Below, one piece after another: positions 1-9,130 of a DNA stretch of 64,000 nt. Position 1 is the stretch's first letter. Every line of letters begins with the position of its first letter. The notes under the pieces were generated by a model, which saw only the letters and a program-made list of their open reading frames with translations, did no database searches and was not told the origin of the DNA. Made by a program: the position numbers and the translations under genes. Location of the stretch: the NCBI RefSeq assembly GCF_025153525.1, contig NZ_JANZNR010000003.1, positions 248,001 to 312,000 on the forward strand. Direction: 5' to 3'. Origin of the DNA: Psychroserpens sp. SPM9. GTDB lineage: Bacteria; Bacteroidota; Bacteroidia; Flavobacteriales; Flavobacteriaceae.

Positions 1-47
1 ATTCGATTCCTGAAAAAATATGGGCTTACATGTTATAAAGTATTCTT

Positions 48-88
48 AAAAGGGCATAAAAAAACTCCTGTAAAACAGAAGCCCTTTT
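48..88 (-). terminator. Putative terminator after the DUF1579 gene
   Basis: AAAAGGGC (48-55) and GCCCTTTT (81-88) form an 8-bp inverted repeat around a 25-base A-rich loop, just past the stop of the left-pointing gene at 107. The reverse strand ends the stem in a run of T. The large loop makes it weaker than the other terminators in this window. Confidence 0.5.
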
Positions 89-106
89 ATAATAAGTTCA
101 ATTGTA

Positions 107-670
107 TTATTTTTTTCGTGTATAGGTAATTTCCATCGTTTTAAATTCTTCTCCATTAGCAGTCATATACATTTCAAATAGATGTTTGTCATCGGTAATG
201 TAAGTGAGTACTTGTTTTACTTTTATGGTCTCACCAGTCATTGGATCATCCATGGTTCCAGTAGTTGTTAGAATTTTTCCGTCTTTATCTACGTTGCCAT
301 CCATAATCATGATACCGCTTCCCATATTATCTATCCAAGTACTGATGAAGATTTTTTTTGAGTTGTCGTAACCAATTAATCCCTGACCTTTGAAGGGCCT
401 GCCCATCATGATTCCTTCATGGGTAGATTTTTGATACAACCCATTCATTATCATCGTGTTTGTTGTACTCATCTTTGATGCTTGAGGTGGTTGTGAAGGA
501 TCCATCCACATTTTTACATCACCTGTCCAATCACCATCAAATGAGGCTAACCATTTGTGATACTTTCCAGGAGTCATATTGTCTTGCCACGCTTTCATCT
601 GTTCTTGTGTCTGAGAAAACCCATAACTACAAAACATTGCAATAGCTATTAATAAGAGTAATTTTTTCAT
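107..670 (-). CDS. DUF1579 family secreted protein
   Basis: A 187-residue protein with a clear N-terminal signal peptide (MKKLLLLIAIAMFCSYGFSQ, cleavage after the SQ). The mature part starts with a segment like those of DUF1579 proteins: a helix, then WTGDVKMW, followed by alternating beta strands that suggest a lipocalin-like barrel (GQGLIGYDNSKKIF, then GNVDKDGKILTTTGTMDDP). The family has no established biochemical role. The gene stands alone with a possible terminator behind it and about 195 bp before the next, divergent gene. Family assignment is by recognition of pattern; the function is unknown. Confidence 0.75.
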   Translation of the reverse strand: MKKLLLLIAIAMFCSYGFSQTQEQMKAWQDNMTPGKYHKWLASFDGDWTGDVKMWMDPSQPPQASKMSTTNTMIMNGLYQKSTHEGIMMGRPFKGQGLIGYDNSKKIFISTWIDNMGSGIMIMDGNVDKDGKILTTTGTMDDPMTGETIKVKQVLTYITDDKHLFEMYMTANGEEFKTMEITYTRKK

Positions 671-865
671 GTTAATTGAATTAAAATTAATGCTATTAAA
701 GATACAAATTTTAAAGCAAAACAGGAGCGCTGCTCAAATCTTAAATATTAATATGCGTTTTTTGACGCTCAAAGTATAGTTGACATGCGAACTTGATAAT
801 TATTGATTAACTTTATAACGACTTAATTTGCCGAATTCGAATCACGCCCAAACCTAAAAATTAAT

Positions 866-1312
866 ATGCTAACAACGACATTAATCACTTTATTTACAAG
901 AGATTTAAACAAGTTAAAACAAGAAATTAATGCCTATCAAAATGAAGAGCATCTTTGGATTTCTACCGGAACCATAACCAATTCTGCCGGAAATTTATGT
1001 CTGCATCTCGTAGGTAACCTCAATCATTTTATAGGTGCGACCATTGGTAATACCGATTATATAAGACAACGGGATTTAGAGTTTTCTCAAAAACATGTCC
1101 CAAGAGCAGAATTAATTAAACAGGTAGATGACACTATTGCAGTGGTTGAATCTACGCTGAAAAATTTAACAGCTGCCGATTTACAAACAGAATATAAACG
1201 TCGTGTTTTTGAAGATACCATGACAACCGAATACTTTCTGGTGCATTTGACGATGCATTTGGCGTATCATCTCGGACAAATAAATTATCACAGACGTATA
1301 TTAGATGTTTAG
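866..1312 (+). CDS. DinB family protein
   Basis: 148 residues with the DinB/YfiT four-helix layout. The three histidines expected to bind a divalent metal are visible: one in LCLHLVGNLNHF near residue 47-53 and two in the C-terminal HLTMHLAYHLGQINYHRR. DinB-like proteins act as metal-dependent hydrolases or thiol S-transferases, but most members, including this one, have no known substrate. No signal peptide is present, so it is cytoplasmic. It lies 3 bp before a GNAT acetyltransferase gene, so the two are probably co-transcribed. A second DinB-superfamily gene is at 48943-49497. Confidence 0.75.
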   Translation: MLTTTLITLFTRDLNKLKQEINAYQNEEHLWISTGTITNSAGNLCLHLVGNLNHFIGATIGNTDYIRQRDLEFSQKHVPRAELIKQVDDTIAVVESTLKNLTAADLQTEYKRRVFEDTMTTEYFLVHLTMHLAYHLGQINYHRRILDV

Positions 1313-1315
1313 CTT

Positions 1316-1849
1316 ATGACGACTTTTGATCATTTTAATATTAACTTGCTGCAAGCTCATGAAGGTGATGCTTTCTATGAATTAATCAATTCGAATAGAG
1401 CACGACTCGAAGATTTTTTTGCAGGAACCGTTGCAAAGACTCAAACACGAGACGATACCTTAAAGTATTGTGAAGAGATTCAAGAGCGTATCAAAGCTAA
1501 AAGCTATTTTCCGTATATAATTACAGACACAAAAACTGATACTTTTGTCGGTTTGGTCGACCTTAAAAATATCGATTGGAATGTGCCGAAAGCTGAATTG
1601 GGTTATTTTATCGATTCCAATTATTCAGGAAAAGGCATTACATCTAAGGCTGTTAGCTTGATAATTGATATGCTCATTGAAACCTTTCAGTTTAAAAAAC
1701 TATTGTGTAGGGTCGGAAGCAAAAATCTAGGAAGTATTAATGTGGCTTTAAAAAACAAGTTTGAATTAGAAGGCACCATTCGTAACGATTACCGAACAAC
1801 AAAAGGTGAAATCGTTGATTTGAATTACTACGGACGCATATTTGACTAA
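1316..1849 (+). CDS. GNAT family N-acetyltransferase (RimJ/RimL-like)
   Basis: 177 residues with a RimJ/RimL-type GNAT fold. Visible landmarks are the central strand FVGLVDLKNIDW, the acetyl-CoA-binding loop in ELGYFIDSNYSGKGITSKAV (Q/R-x-x-G-x-G/A replaced by YSGKGIT), and the C-terminal strand KFELEGTIRNDYRTTKGEIVDLNYYGRI typical of ribosomal-protein-type acetyltransferases. It probably moves an acetyl group from acetyl-CoA to an amine on a protein or small molecule; the substrate cannot be read from sequence. It follows the DinB gene by 3 bp in an apparent two-gene operon. Confidence 0.85.
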   Translation: MTTFDHFNINLLQAHEGDAFYELINSNRARLEDFFAGTVAKTQTRDDTLKYCEEIQERIKAKSYFPYIITDTKTDTFVGLVDLKNIDWNVPKAELGYFIDSNYSGKGITSKAVSLIIDMLIETFQFKKLLCRVGSKNLGSINVALKNKFELEGTIRNDYRTTKGEIVDLNYYGRIFD

Positions 1850-1921
1850 AATGTTAAACAGCTATTAAATATAAGGACAAATTGCTACTGATGTGTAACT
1901 TTAAACTGTAAACACTAAACT

Positions 1922-3010
1922 ATGAAACTTAAATCACCTATTCTCTTAGTATTGCTCACTTGTATGACTTTTTCATTAGTAGCACAAGACTTAACTTTTG
2001 AAGAATATAATCCAACATCAACTCTGGTTGTTCCCGGAAAAGTTATCAAACGTGCTAAATTCCCTTTTATCGATATACATGGGCACCAATACCAAATGCC
2101 AACACAAGATTTAACATCTGTTATTGCAGCTATGGATACCTTAAATATGGGAATCATGGTCAATTTAAGTGGAAGAACTGGAGATGATCTTATAAAATCG
2201 GTAGCTAATATTGACAAAAATTTTCCGAATCGTTTTGTGGTGTTTTGTAATATTAATTTTGAAGGTGCTGGAGCTGAAGGTTGGATCGAGGAGAAGGTAG
2301 CACAATTAAAAGCAGATGTAAAAAATGGGGCTCGCGGACTCAAAGTCTACAAGAGTTTAGGTTTACGGAATAAGGATGTCGACGGAAAACGTCTGGCAAT
2401 TGATGATACGCGCTTGAACCCTATTTGGAAAACATGTGGCGAATTAGGTATTCCTGTGTTGATTCACGCTGCAGACCCGAAGTCGTTTTGGGATGATTTT
2501 GACGCCGATAATGAGCGATGGCTAGAATTAAAAACACATCCACGACGCAAACGCGATGCTGATAATCCTGCGCCTTGGGAGCAAATTATACAAGAGCAAC
2601 ACAATATGTTTAAAGCCCATCCCAATACGACTTTTATCAATGCACATATGGGCTGGTATGCTAATGACCTTGGTAAATTAGGTACGCTATTAGACGAGAT
2701 GCCGAATATGAATGTGGGAATAGGGGCAATTATTGCTGAACTTGGTAGACAGCCACGTTTTGCTAAAGCGTTTTTTATCAAGTATCAGGATCGCATTCTC
2801 TTCGGAAAAGATAGCTGGAAACCAGAAGAATTTCCTACCTATTTTAGAGTCTTAGAAAGTGCAGATGAGTATTTTCCGTATCACAAAAAATACCATGCCT
2901 TCTGGCCTATGTATGGTTTAGATTTGCCAGATGAAGTCCTTAAAAAAGTATACTATAAAAATGCCCTACGGATAGTACCAGGTTTGGATAAAAGTAAATT
3001 TCCAGACTAA
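1922..3010 (+). CDS. Secreted amidohydrolase-family (amidohydrolase 2) protein
   Basis: 362 residues with a signal peptide (MKLKSPILLVLLTCMTFSLVAQ). The mature protein is a TIM-barrel metal-dependent hydrolase of the amidohydrolase 2 type. Visible landmarks are FIDIHGHQ near residue 50 (the HxH metal pair on strand 1), LIHAADP near residue 180 (strand 5 histidine), FINAHMGW near residue 238 (strand 6 histidine) and LFGKDSW near residue 300, where the metal-binding aspartate of strand 8 is expected. Such enzymes hydrolyse or decarboxylate small carboxylates or amides. The substrate is unknown, and the signal peptide places the reaction in the periplasm. The gene abuts the oppositely oriented carboxyltransferase gene with no spacer. 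Confidence 0.8.
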   Translation: MKLKSPILLVLLTCMTFSLVAQDLTFEEYNPTSTLVVPGKVIKRAKFPFIDIHGHQYQMPTQDLTSVIAAMDTLNMGIMVNLSGRTGDDLIKSVANIDKNFPNRFVVFCNINFEGAGAEGWIEEKVAQLKADVKNGARGLKVYKSLGLRNKDVDGKRLAIDDTRLNPIWKTCGELGIPVLIHAADPKSFWDDFDADNERWLELKTHPRRKRDADNPAPWEQIIQEQHNMFKAHPNTTFINAHMGWYANDLGKLGTLLDEMPNMNVGIGAIIAELGRQPRFAKAFFIKYQDRILFGKDSWKPEEFPTYFRVLESADEYFPYHKKYHAFWPMYGLDLPDEVLKKVYYKNALRIVPGLDKSKFPD

Positions 3011-4552
3011 TTACAACGGAATATTCCCGTGCTTTCGTTTGGGAGTGTCAATAACTTTATCTTCTAACATTGCAAAAGCCTTGATGAGTTTTCTACGTGT
3101 ATCCTTCGGAAGAATAACTTCGTCAATAAATCCACGTTCGGCAGCACTATAAGGATTGGCAAACAATTGCGCATATTCGGCTTCTTTTTCTTTCCATTTT
3201 GCCTCCTTGTCCTCCGCAGCTTTAATGTCTTTTTTGAAGATAATTTCCGCAGCACCTTTAGCACCCATTACGGCAATTTCGGCACTCGGCCAGGCAAAGT
3301 TCATATCGCTACCAATATGTTTTGAATTCATTACATCGTAAGCGCCTCCGTAGGCTTTTCGTGTAATGACAGTGACTCTGGGTACAGTAGCTTCGCTGAA
3401 GGCGTACAATAGTTTCGCGCCATGAACAATAATCCCATTCCATTCTTGATCGGTTCCTGGTAAAAAGCCCGGGACATCTTCTAATACAAGCAACGGAATA
3501 TTGAAACAGTCGCAAAAACGGACAAAACGAGCTGCTTTTTTGGAGCTGTTAACATCTAAAACACCTGCTAAAAATATAGGTTGATTGGCTACAATTCCGA
3601 TGCTTCTTCCGCCTAAACGCGCAAAACCGCAAATGATATTTTCGGCGTGATCTTTATGAATTTCATAAAACGAATCTTCATCAATAATACCTTTAATAAC
3701 TTCATGCATATCGTAAGGTTTATTCGCATTATCGGGTACGATATCGGATAAGCTATCTCTAACTTCGTCTTCCAATTTATATGCTAATAATTCAGGCGAT
3801 TCTGTATTGTTTTGTGGTAAATAACTCAGCAAAGTCTTGACATCTTCTAAGCATTCTACATCATTTGATGAGGTTTTGTGAGCCACACCAGATTTTGTAG
3901 AATGTGTACTGGCGCCACCAAGTTCTTCACTAGTAACTTCTTCATTGGTGACTGTTTTTACAACATTCGGACCTGTAACAAACATATAGCTGGTGTCTTC
4001 TACCATAATCGTAAAATCGGTCATAGCAGGCGAATAAACGGCACCTCCAGCACATGGTCCCATGATGGCTGAAATTTGCGGAATCACACCTGAAGCTTGT
4101 ACATTGCGATAAAAAATATCGGCATAACCACCAAGCGAACGCACACCTTCCTGAATTCTGGCACCACCAGAATCGTTCAATCCAATCACAGGCGCACCAA
4201 CTTTAACTGCCAAATCCATGATTTTACAAATCTTTTCAGCATGAGTTTCTGAAAGCGAACCTCCAAAAACGGTAAAATCCTGAGCAAAAACGTACACGAG
4301 GCGACCGTCAATTGTTCCGTAACCTGTCACGACACCATCACCATAAAACTTCTGATTTTCCATACCAAAGTCTTTGGTTCTATGTGTTACCAAGGCGCCA
4401 ATTTCTTCAAATGATTGGTCGTCTAAAAGATACATGACGCGTTCTCTTGCAGTGAGTTTTTTCTTTTGATGCTGTTTGTCAATTCTCGCTTGTCCGCCAC
4501 CTAAGTAGGCCTGTTCCAGTTTGTCGTTTAGCGTTTTAATTTTTGAATCCAT
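3011..4552 (-). CDS. pccB: Acyl-CoA carboxylase carboxyltransferase subunit (propionyl-CoA carboxylase beta type)
   Basis: 513 residues, the usual length of the beta subunit of biotin-dependent acyl-CoA carboxylases. It transfers the carboxyl group from biotin to an acyl-CoA, most likely propionyl-CoA giving methylmalonyl-CoA. Two crotonase-like halves are visible. The N half contains [19 protein letters not shown] and [16 protein letters not shown], which form the oxyanion hole; the C half has [14 protein letters not shown] and [14 protein letters not shown]. It is transcribed after the biotin carboxylase and carrier genes but separated from them by a 118-bp gap holding inverted repeats. An acetyl-CoA or other acyl-CoA substrate cannot be excluded. 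Confidence 0.9.
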   Translation of the reverse strand: MDSKIKTLNDKLEQAYLGGGQARIDKQHQKKKLTARERVMYLLDDQSFEEIGALVTHRTKDFGMENQKFYGDGVVTGYGTIDGRLVYVFAQDFTVFGGSLSETHAEKICKIMDLAVKVGAPVIGLNDSGGARIQEGVRSLGGYADIFYRNVQASGVIPQISAIMGPCAGGAVYSPAMTDFTIMVEDTSYMFVTGPNVVKTVTNEEVTSEELGGASTHSTKSGVAHKTSSNDVECLEDVKTLLSYLPQNNTESPELLAYKLEDEVRDSLSDIVPDNANKPYDMHEVIKGIIDEDSFYEIHKDHAENIICGFARLGGRSIGIVANQPIFLAGVLDVNSSKKAARFVRFCDCFNIPLLVLEDVPGFLPGTDQEWNGIIVHGAKLLYAFSEATVPRVTVITRKAYGGAYDVMNSKHIGSDMNFAWPSAEIAVMGAKGAAEIIFKKDIKAAEDKEAKWKEKEAEYAQLFANPYSAAERGFIDEVILPKDTRRKLIKAFAMLEDKVIDTPKRKHGNIPL

Positions 4553-4576
4553 ACGTTGTTTTTCGGATTTTATGAC

Positions 4577-4593
4577 TCTGATTATAAATCAGA
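4577..4593. repeat. Perfect dyad in the biotin carboxylase/carboxyltransferase gap
   Basis: TCTGATT-ATA-AATCAGA is a 7-bp inverted repeat 24 bp upstream of the carboxyltransferase start. A second imperfect inverted repeat (TTCCGTGTC at about 4616-4624 with GATACGGAA at about 4645-4653) lies beside it. They could be an mRNA processing or attenuation structure, or an operator. No T-run follows, so a simple terminator is unlikely. Confidence 0.4.
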
Positions 4594-4671
4594 ATGGATG
4601 TCTTAGTTTTATGATTCCGTGTCGCTTTCTATTACGTTTTTTGATACGGAATACCTGTTGTTTTTCTTAAT

Positions 4672-6111
4672 TTAATTAGGAATGCGAAGTATTTTTTGTT
4701 CTTCTAAATACCGTTGCACAGCAATTAATGCTGCAATCTTAGCTTCATTTTGCTGCTGTTCTAATAACTTTTCAGCTGAATAATACTTCTTCACAAAATG
4801 CGTATCGAAATTTCCACTTCGAAAGGCGTCATGCTCACAAACATAAGTTCCAAAAGGTAAGGTGGTTTGGATACCTTCAATGTGATAATCATCAATTGCT
4901 TTCAGCATTAAGGCAATGGCTTCATCTCTGGTGTTTCCGTAGGTAATTAATTTCGAAATCATCGGGTCGTAATAAATCGGAATTTCCATGCCTTCTTCAA
5001 ATCCGTTATCTACACGAATTCCATCGCCTTCGGGTAGTTTGTAAGTGTTTAATGTGCCGACGCTTGGTAGAAAATCATTTAAAGGATCTTCAGCATACAC
5101 ACGTAATTCCAGTGCATGACCATGAATTTTTAAATCGTCTTGCTTGTAAGGTAATACCTCACCACGAGCCACACGAATTTGCAATTCGACCAAATCGGTA
5201 TTCGTGATAATTTCAGATACAGGATGCTCAACCTGGAGACGCGTATTCATTTCAAGGAAGTAGAAATTATGGTCGTCATCAAGTAAAAATTCGACGGTAC
5301 CAGCACCAACATAATCACAAGCTTTGGCAACTCTAACGGCTGCTTCACCCATTTTAGAACGCAATTCGGGTGTTAATACGCTCGATGGTGCTTCTTCAAC
5401 AACTTTTTGGTGGCGACGCTGGATACTGCATTCGCGTTCAAATAAGTGAATACTATTACCATGGGTGTCGGCCATAACCTGAATTTCTATATGACGTGGT
5501 GAAGTGACATATTTTTCAATAAATACAGAACCATCACCAAAGGCATTTACAGCTTCACTGATAGCACGATCCATTTGCGATTCAAATTCACTTTCTTTAT
5601 CTACAATACGCATGCCTTTTCCACCACCACCAGCAGAGGCTTTTATCAATATTGGGAATCCAATGTCTTTAGCTATACTTTTGGCTTCAGCGATATCTGT
5701 TATGGCTTCATCTGTACCAGGAACCATAGGGATATCATAAGCTTTAACCGCTTCTTTTGCAGCTAATTTGCTTCCCATAATTCGGATGGCATGAGATTTC
5801 GGACCAATAAATGTGATGTTATTACTTTCGCATAATTCAGCAAAATCAGCATTTTCACTCAAGAATCCGTATCCTGGATGAATTGCATCGACATTTAAGT
5901 TTTTAGCAACCTCAATAATTTTATCACCTAATAAATACGATTGATTAGAAGGTGCTTCACCAATAAGAACAGCTTCATCTGCATATTTTACATGCGGTGA
6001 TTGTCTGTCGATTGTTGAATAAACAGCAACCGTTTTAATTCCCATTTTTTTTGCCGTTCGCATAACACGAATGGCTATTTCTCCACGATTTGCAACTAAT
6101 ATTTTTTTCAT
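4672..6111 (-). CDS. accC: Biotin carboxylase subunit of acyl-CoA carboxylase
   Basis: 479 residues from the chosen ATG. The enzyme carboxylates biotin on the carrier protein using ATP and bicarbonate. The motifs are complete: KILVANRGEIAIRV at the N terminus, the ATP-grasp glycine loop KASAGGGGKGMRIV, ECSIQRRHQKVVEE, and EMNTRLQVEHPVSE, which carries metal and catalytic residues. The start MKKILVANRGE at 6111 lies 1 bp after the carrier gene's stop and matches family starts; a start 15 bp upstream would add MSLNN and overlap that gene. A C-terminal extension after the biotin carboxylase C-domain is short and there is no fused biotinyl domain, since the carrier is a separate gene. It could serve acetyl-CoA or propionyl-CoA carboxylase; the neighbours favour the latter. 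Confidence 0.92.
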   Translation of the reverse strand: MKKILVANRGEIAIRVMRTAKKMGIKTVAVYSTIDRQSPHVKYADEAVLIGEAPSNQSYLLGDKIIEVAKNLNVDAIHPGYGFLSENADFAELCESNNITFIGPKSHAIRIMGSKLAAKEAVKAYDIPMVPGTDEAITDIAEAKSIAKDIGFPILIKASAGGGGKGMRIVDKESEFESQMDRAISEAVNAFGDGSVFIEKYVTSPRHIEIQVMADTHGNSIHLFERECSIQRRHQKVVEEAPSSVLTPELRSKMGEAAVRVAKACDYVGAGTVEFLLDDDHNFYFLEMNTRLQVEHPVSEIITNTDLVELQIRVARGEVLPYKQDDLKIHGHALELRVYAEDPLNDFLPSVGTLNTYKLPEGDGIRVDNGFEEGMEIPIYYDPMISKLITYGNTRDEAIALMLKAIDDYHIEGIQTTLPFGTYVCEHDAFRSGNFDTHFVKKYYSAEKLLEQQQNEAKIAALIAVQRYLEEQKILRIPN

Positions 6112-6112
6112 G

Positions 6113-6598
6113 TTATTCAAACTCAATTAATAGTTGGTTTTTTTCTACAGCATTTCCTTTTTCAACAGAAATAGATTTAATGACACCTGTTCTAGGTGAG
6201 GTTAAAACGTTTTCCATTTTCATGGCTTCTAAGATTAAAAGCGGATCATTTTCATTGACTTCTTGTCCTGTTTTGACATTTATTTCAAGGATAAGACCAG
6301 GCATTGGCGCTTTGATGTTATTGACAATTTTTGAGCTTCCTATTTCAAATCCCATGTCTTTTATTAAAGAATCTAAAGCATTAAAAATGTTGACATTATA
6401 AGTGTTGTTGTTAACTTTTACTTCATATGATTTTTTATTAACATCTGAAGCGGTTATTTCAGCTTTATAAGATGTGTCGTCATGCAAAACATGATAGGTG
6501 TTAGCTGAAGTTTTTATGCTATTGAGTTTAGAACTGTCGGTTTCTGAAATATCAAAATCGAATGATGTATTGACATTTACTTTAAACGATTGACGCAT
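6113..6598 (-). CDS. Biotin carboxyl carrier protein subunit
   Basis: 161 residues. The last 70 or so form a biotinyl/lipoyl hammerhead with the biotin attachment site LEAMKMEN, where K127 is the lysine to be biotinylated by BirA. The hammerhead opens with IKAPMPGLILEI, the usual first strand. The first 90 residues are a less conserved beta-rich region resembling the BT domain that joins carrier to carboxylase in propionyl-CoA carboxylases. It is the first gene of the carboxylase set and its stop is 1 bp from the biotin carboxylase start, suggesting translational coupling and equal dosage. Confidence 0.9.
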   Translation of the reverse strand: MRQSFKVNVNTSFDFDISETDSSKLNSIKTSANTYHVLHDDTSYKAEITASDVNKKSYEVKVNNNTYNVNIFNALDSLIKDMGFEIGSSKIVNNIKAPMPGLILEINVKTGQEVNENDPLLILEAMKMENVLTSPRTGVIKSISVEKGNAVEKNQLLIEFE

Positions 6599-6691
6599 TT
6601 AAATGAATTTTAAATTTTGGTAAAGGTAACGAATTATAACGTTTTCGTAAATGTGAATTTACGACCTCATATTTAGAAACTCATGACTTGT

Positions 6692-7381
6692 TTATTGATT
6701 ATTATCTGGATTGAAATGTGAATCGTCCTGATGTTTTTTGATGGCTTTATGTGATAAAATAATACCAAGAATTAGAGATATGATGGCGCCTGTCCAGATG
6801 CCTGGAATAAAATCTATAAATAAGAAAAAGTCATAAAATCCATGAAATATTACTGCTAGGAGTAAGCCTAATAGATTAAGTCGGATTCTAGACTTAGAAA
6901 ACTTTGCTTTCCCCATAAAATAGCCCATTAAAATTCCAAAGGTAGCATGAGCAGGAACCGCAGTAAATGCTCTTAAAAACCCAGTAATATAGCCGCTTTC
7001 TAAAACATAAAACACATTTTCTGTAGCCGCAAACCCCATCGATACCATGACGGCATACATAATACCATCAAAAGGCTCATTAAATGCTTTTTTAGGTTGA
7101 GCAAAAAACCTCACAATTATATATTTACTAAATTCTTCAGTAAGACCAACAACCAGAAAGGCTTTAACAAATTGTTGTGGCACACTAAAGCTATCATTTA
7201 GAGGTAATAAAATATCAAAACCCAGATAAATGATGGTTGTAACGATAATACTAACTATGGCGCCCAATAGGAAACTTGCCAGTAATAAACCTTTAGGCTC
7301 TTTGTCATATTTATCTTTAAAATAGACATAAAGAATGATGATAAAAATAGGAGCAACAGCTAGTAAGAGTAGATTAATCAT
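6692..7381 (-). CDS. PrsW-family intramembrane metalloprotease-like protein
   Basis: 229 residues with about seven to eight hydrophobic segments. The conserved PrsW residues are present: the glutamate pair in GLTEEFSKY, the histidine in PAHATFGILMGYF, and HGFYDFF in a later membrane helix. PrsW in Bacillus cleaves the anti-sigma factor RsiW at site 1, and the family belongs to the CAAX protease/Abi superfamily. Here no anti-sigma factor is adjacent, so the target is unknown. It is the last gene of a tight left-pointing operon with M42 peptidase, aminotransferase and NUDIX genes (gaps of 7, 10 and 19 bp). Confidence 0.85.
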   Translation of the reverse strand: MINLLLLAVAPIFIIILYVYFKDKYDKEPKGLLLASFLLGAIVSIIVTTIIYLGFDILLPLNDSFSVPQQFVKAFLVVGLTEEFSKYIIVRFFAQPKKAFNEPFDGIMYAVMVSMGFAATENVFYVLESGYITGFLRAFTAVPAHATFGILMGYFMGKAKFSKSRIRLNLLGLLLAVIFHGFYDFFLFIDFIPGIWTGAIISLILGIILSHKAIKKHQDDSHFNPDNNQ

Positions 7382-7400
7382 AGGTAAAATATAGTGAAAA

Positions 7401-7955
7401 TTAGCGCGTCATTCTGGTTTTAATGGCTGCAACTACAAATTCGTAATAAGATTTGTTACTTGAAACAAAATGATTATTAGTTTCAGAATGTTTTAGTAGT
7501 TGATTGAATTGGTCGATAGAGACAAATTTTAAGGCTTCAACTTCTTCTTTTTGAGGTTGAAGCGCATCTAGTTTTACCGCGACCTTAGCTATAAACGTAT
7601 TATGAAATTCATTATCAATGATGCCGTTAGGATAGGATTGAAAACATTCAAATACACCAATTTTAATAAGCTGAGCTTCGTTAATGGAGATACCAATTTC
7701 TTCTTTCGCTTCTCTAACAGCTGCTTGTTCAGGGGTTTCTCCAGCATCAATATGACCAGCGACAGAAACATCCCAAAGTAGCGGACAAATAGCTTTTGAA
7801 GCCGCACGTTGTTGAAGAAGAATGTTTCCTTCAGCTGTATACAACCAAACGTGAGCTGTATTGTGCAAATGACCTTTGGCATGAATTTCAGACTTTAATG
7901 CTGAAGCACCTGTTGGTTGTCCGTTACGGTCTACGATGTCGATATATTCTTCCAA
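7401..7955 (-). CDS. NUDIX hydrolase
   Basis: 184 residues with a full Nudix box: GHIDAGETPEQAAVREAKEEIGI, which fits G-x5-E-x7-R-E-U-x-E-E-x-G-U. The sequence before it (EYIDIVDRNGQPTG and LHNTAHVWLY) and the long N-terminal part resemble the YfcD/isopentenyl-diphosphate isomerase-like NUDIX group. It should hydrolyse a nucleoside diphosphate linked to another moiety, or possibly act on a prenyl diphosphate; the substrate is not determined by sequence. It sits between the aminotransferase (10 bp) and the PrsW gene (19 bp). Confidence 0.88.
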   Translation of the reverse strand: MEEYIDIVDRNGQPTGASALKSEIHAKGHLHNTAHVWLYTAEGNILLQQRAASKAICPLLWDVSVAGHIDAGETPEQAAVREAKEEIGISINEAQLIKIGVFECFQSYPNGIIDNEFHNTFIAKVAVKLDALQPQKEEVEALKFVSIDQFNQLLKHSETNNHFVSSNKSYYEFVVAAIKTRMTR

Positions 7956-7965
7956 AACCTAATTT

Positions 7966-9123
7966 TTAAAGGATTGATTTAATAGCATTCACTAAGGTGT
8001 CAAAATCAGATTTAGTATTAAACAGATGGCAAGAAATGCGAATATAGGATCCTCTAAAGGATAAAAAAATGTTTTGTTCTTGAAGCACTGTTTTTAAGTC
8101 TTTAATATCAATATGCTCAGGAAGTTTTGCTCCAAATAAATGATGTGTCCGATAATCGGGATGTTCAATTTGAAAACCTAAACCAGTAAGTTCCGCTACG
8201 GCTTCATAGGATATCGATTTACAATACTCCTGAATAGCTTTTGGTGTCCAATCTATCACCTGTTTTAAGGCTTCGATTTGCATTTTCACATAAATGAAAT
8301 TTCCACTTTCACCAACAGCATAGCGATTTGCAAACGGTTTGTATTGGGATTCATAATTGGTTAAATCAGATAATTTTTCACTGTGTAACCGGTTAGCCCA
8401 GTTATTTTCAATAGGTTCGCCATCGTCAAAATAACTGCTGTAATAGGCATAACCGCAACCATAAGGTCCGAATAACCATTTGTAACCTGCACAAATTAAA
8501 GCGTCAGGCTGAATCTCTTTAACAGAAAAAGGAAAGGCTCCAATAGTTTGACTGCCATCAACAATTAATAAAGCATCGTGCTTTCTGGTTTTAGCTCTGA
8601 GGGCTTTTAAGTCGAAAATTGTGCCGTTGGACCAATGGATATTTCCAAGTGCCACAACAGCCGTTTTGTTGGTGATTTGATCAAGAAGGTCTTGATTCCA
8701 CTGTTTGGCGTTGTGTGTTTTTAAATTGGGGTTGGCAACAGTAATCAGTTTGGCATCATAGCTGTCAGCCAGTTTTTTCCAGGCATAATAATTACTCGGA
8801 AACTGCTCTTCAATGATTACTATTTCGTCTCCAGAATTGAGTTTAATATTATTAGTAACTGTCGCTATTCCGTAGGAAACAGAAGGAATACTGGCGATGC
8901 GTTCAGGTTCGTCAATATCAATAAGTTGGGCAAATAAGCCTTTAAGTTCAGTCACCGGATCAAAAAAGTCTGAAGACGGAATGGTATAAGGTTGGCTTTT
9001 TTGTAAAACCGCATCAATTCCAGCCTGCTCAACAGCTTTAAACGAAGGCGAGAGGCTGGCAGTGTTTAAATAGGTGATGTGATCTTCAATGTTAAAAAGA
9101 TGCTTTTGATGTTTTAAAATCAT
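7966..9123 (-). CDS. Class V aminotransferase-fold PLP enzyme
   Basis: 385 residues with a fold-type I class V aminotransferase pattern like the cysteine desulfurase/isopenicillin epimerase group. Visible sites are YLNTASLSP near the N terminus, SVSYGIATV for phosphate binding, LLIVDGSQTIGAFP with the aspartate that contacts the PLP nitrogen, and AGYKWLFGPYG, in which K215 is the likely Schiff-base lysine. The desulfurase cysteine loop (GSACxSG) is absent, so sulfur mobilisation is unlikely. It lies in the operon 7 bp after the M42 peptidase. The substrate is unknown. Confidence 0.83.
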   Translation of the reverse strand: MILKHQKHLFNIEDHITYLNTASLSPSFKAVEQAGIDAVLQKSQPYTIPSSDFFDPVTELKGLFAQLIDIDEPERIASIPSVSYGIATVTNNIKLNSGDEIVIIEEQFPSNYYAWKKLADSYDAKLITVANPNLKTHNAKQWNQDLLDQITNKTAVVALGNIHWSNGTIFDLKALRAKTRKHDALLIVDGSQTIGAFPFSVKEIQPDALICAGYKWLFGPYGCGYAYYSSYFDDGEPIENNWANRLHSEKLSDLTNYESQYKPFANRYAVGESGNFIYVKMQIEALKQVIDWTPKAIQEYCKSISYEAVAELTGLGFQIEHPDYRTHHLFGAKLPEHIDIKDLKTVLQEQNIFLSFRGSYIRISCHLFNTKSDFDTLVNAIKSIL

Positions 9124-9130
9124 GTTTTAA

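Noticed and set aside
1-123. Open frame at the left edge on the plus strand
   Set aside because: The frame is open by chance for 41 codons, has no recognisable protein pattern and runs through the terminator and into the oppositely oriented DUF1579 gene.
838-850. tRNA-like TTCGAATC
   Set aside because: It looks like a T-loop fragment but no acceptor, D or anticodon stem can be drawn around it.
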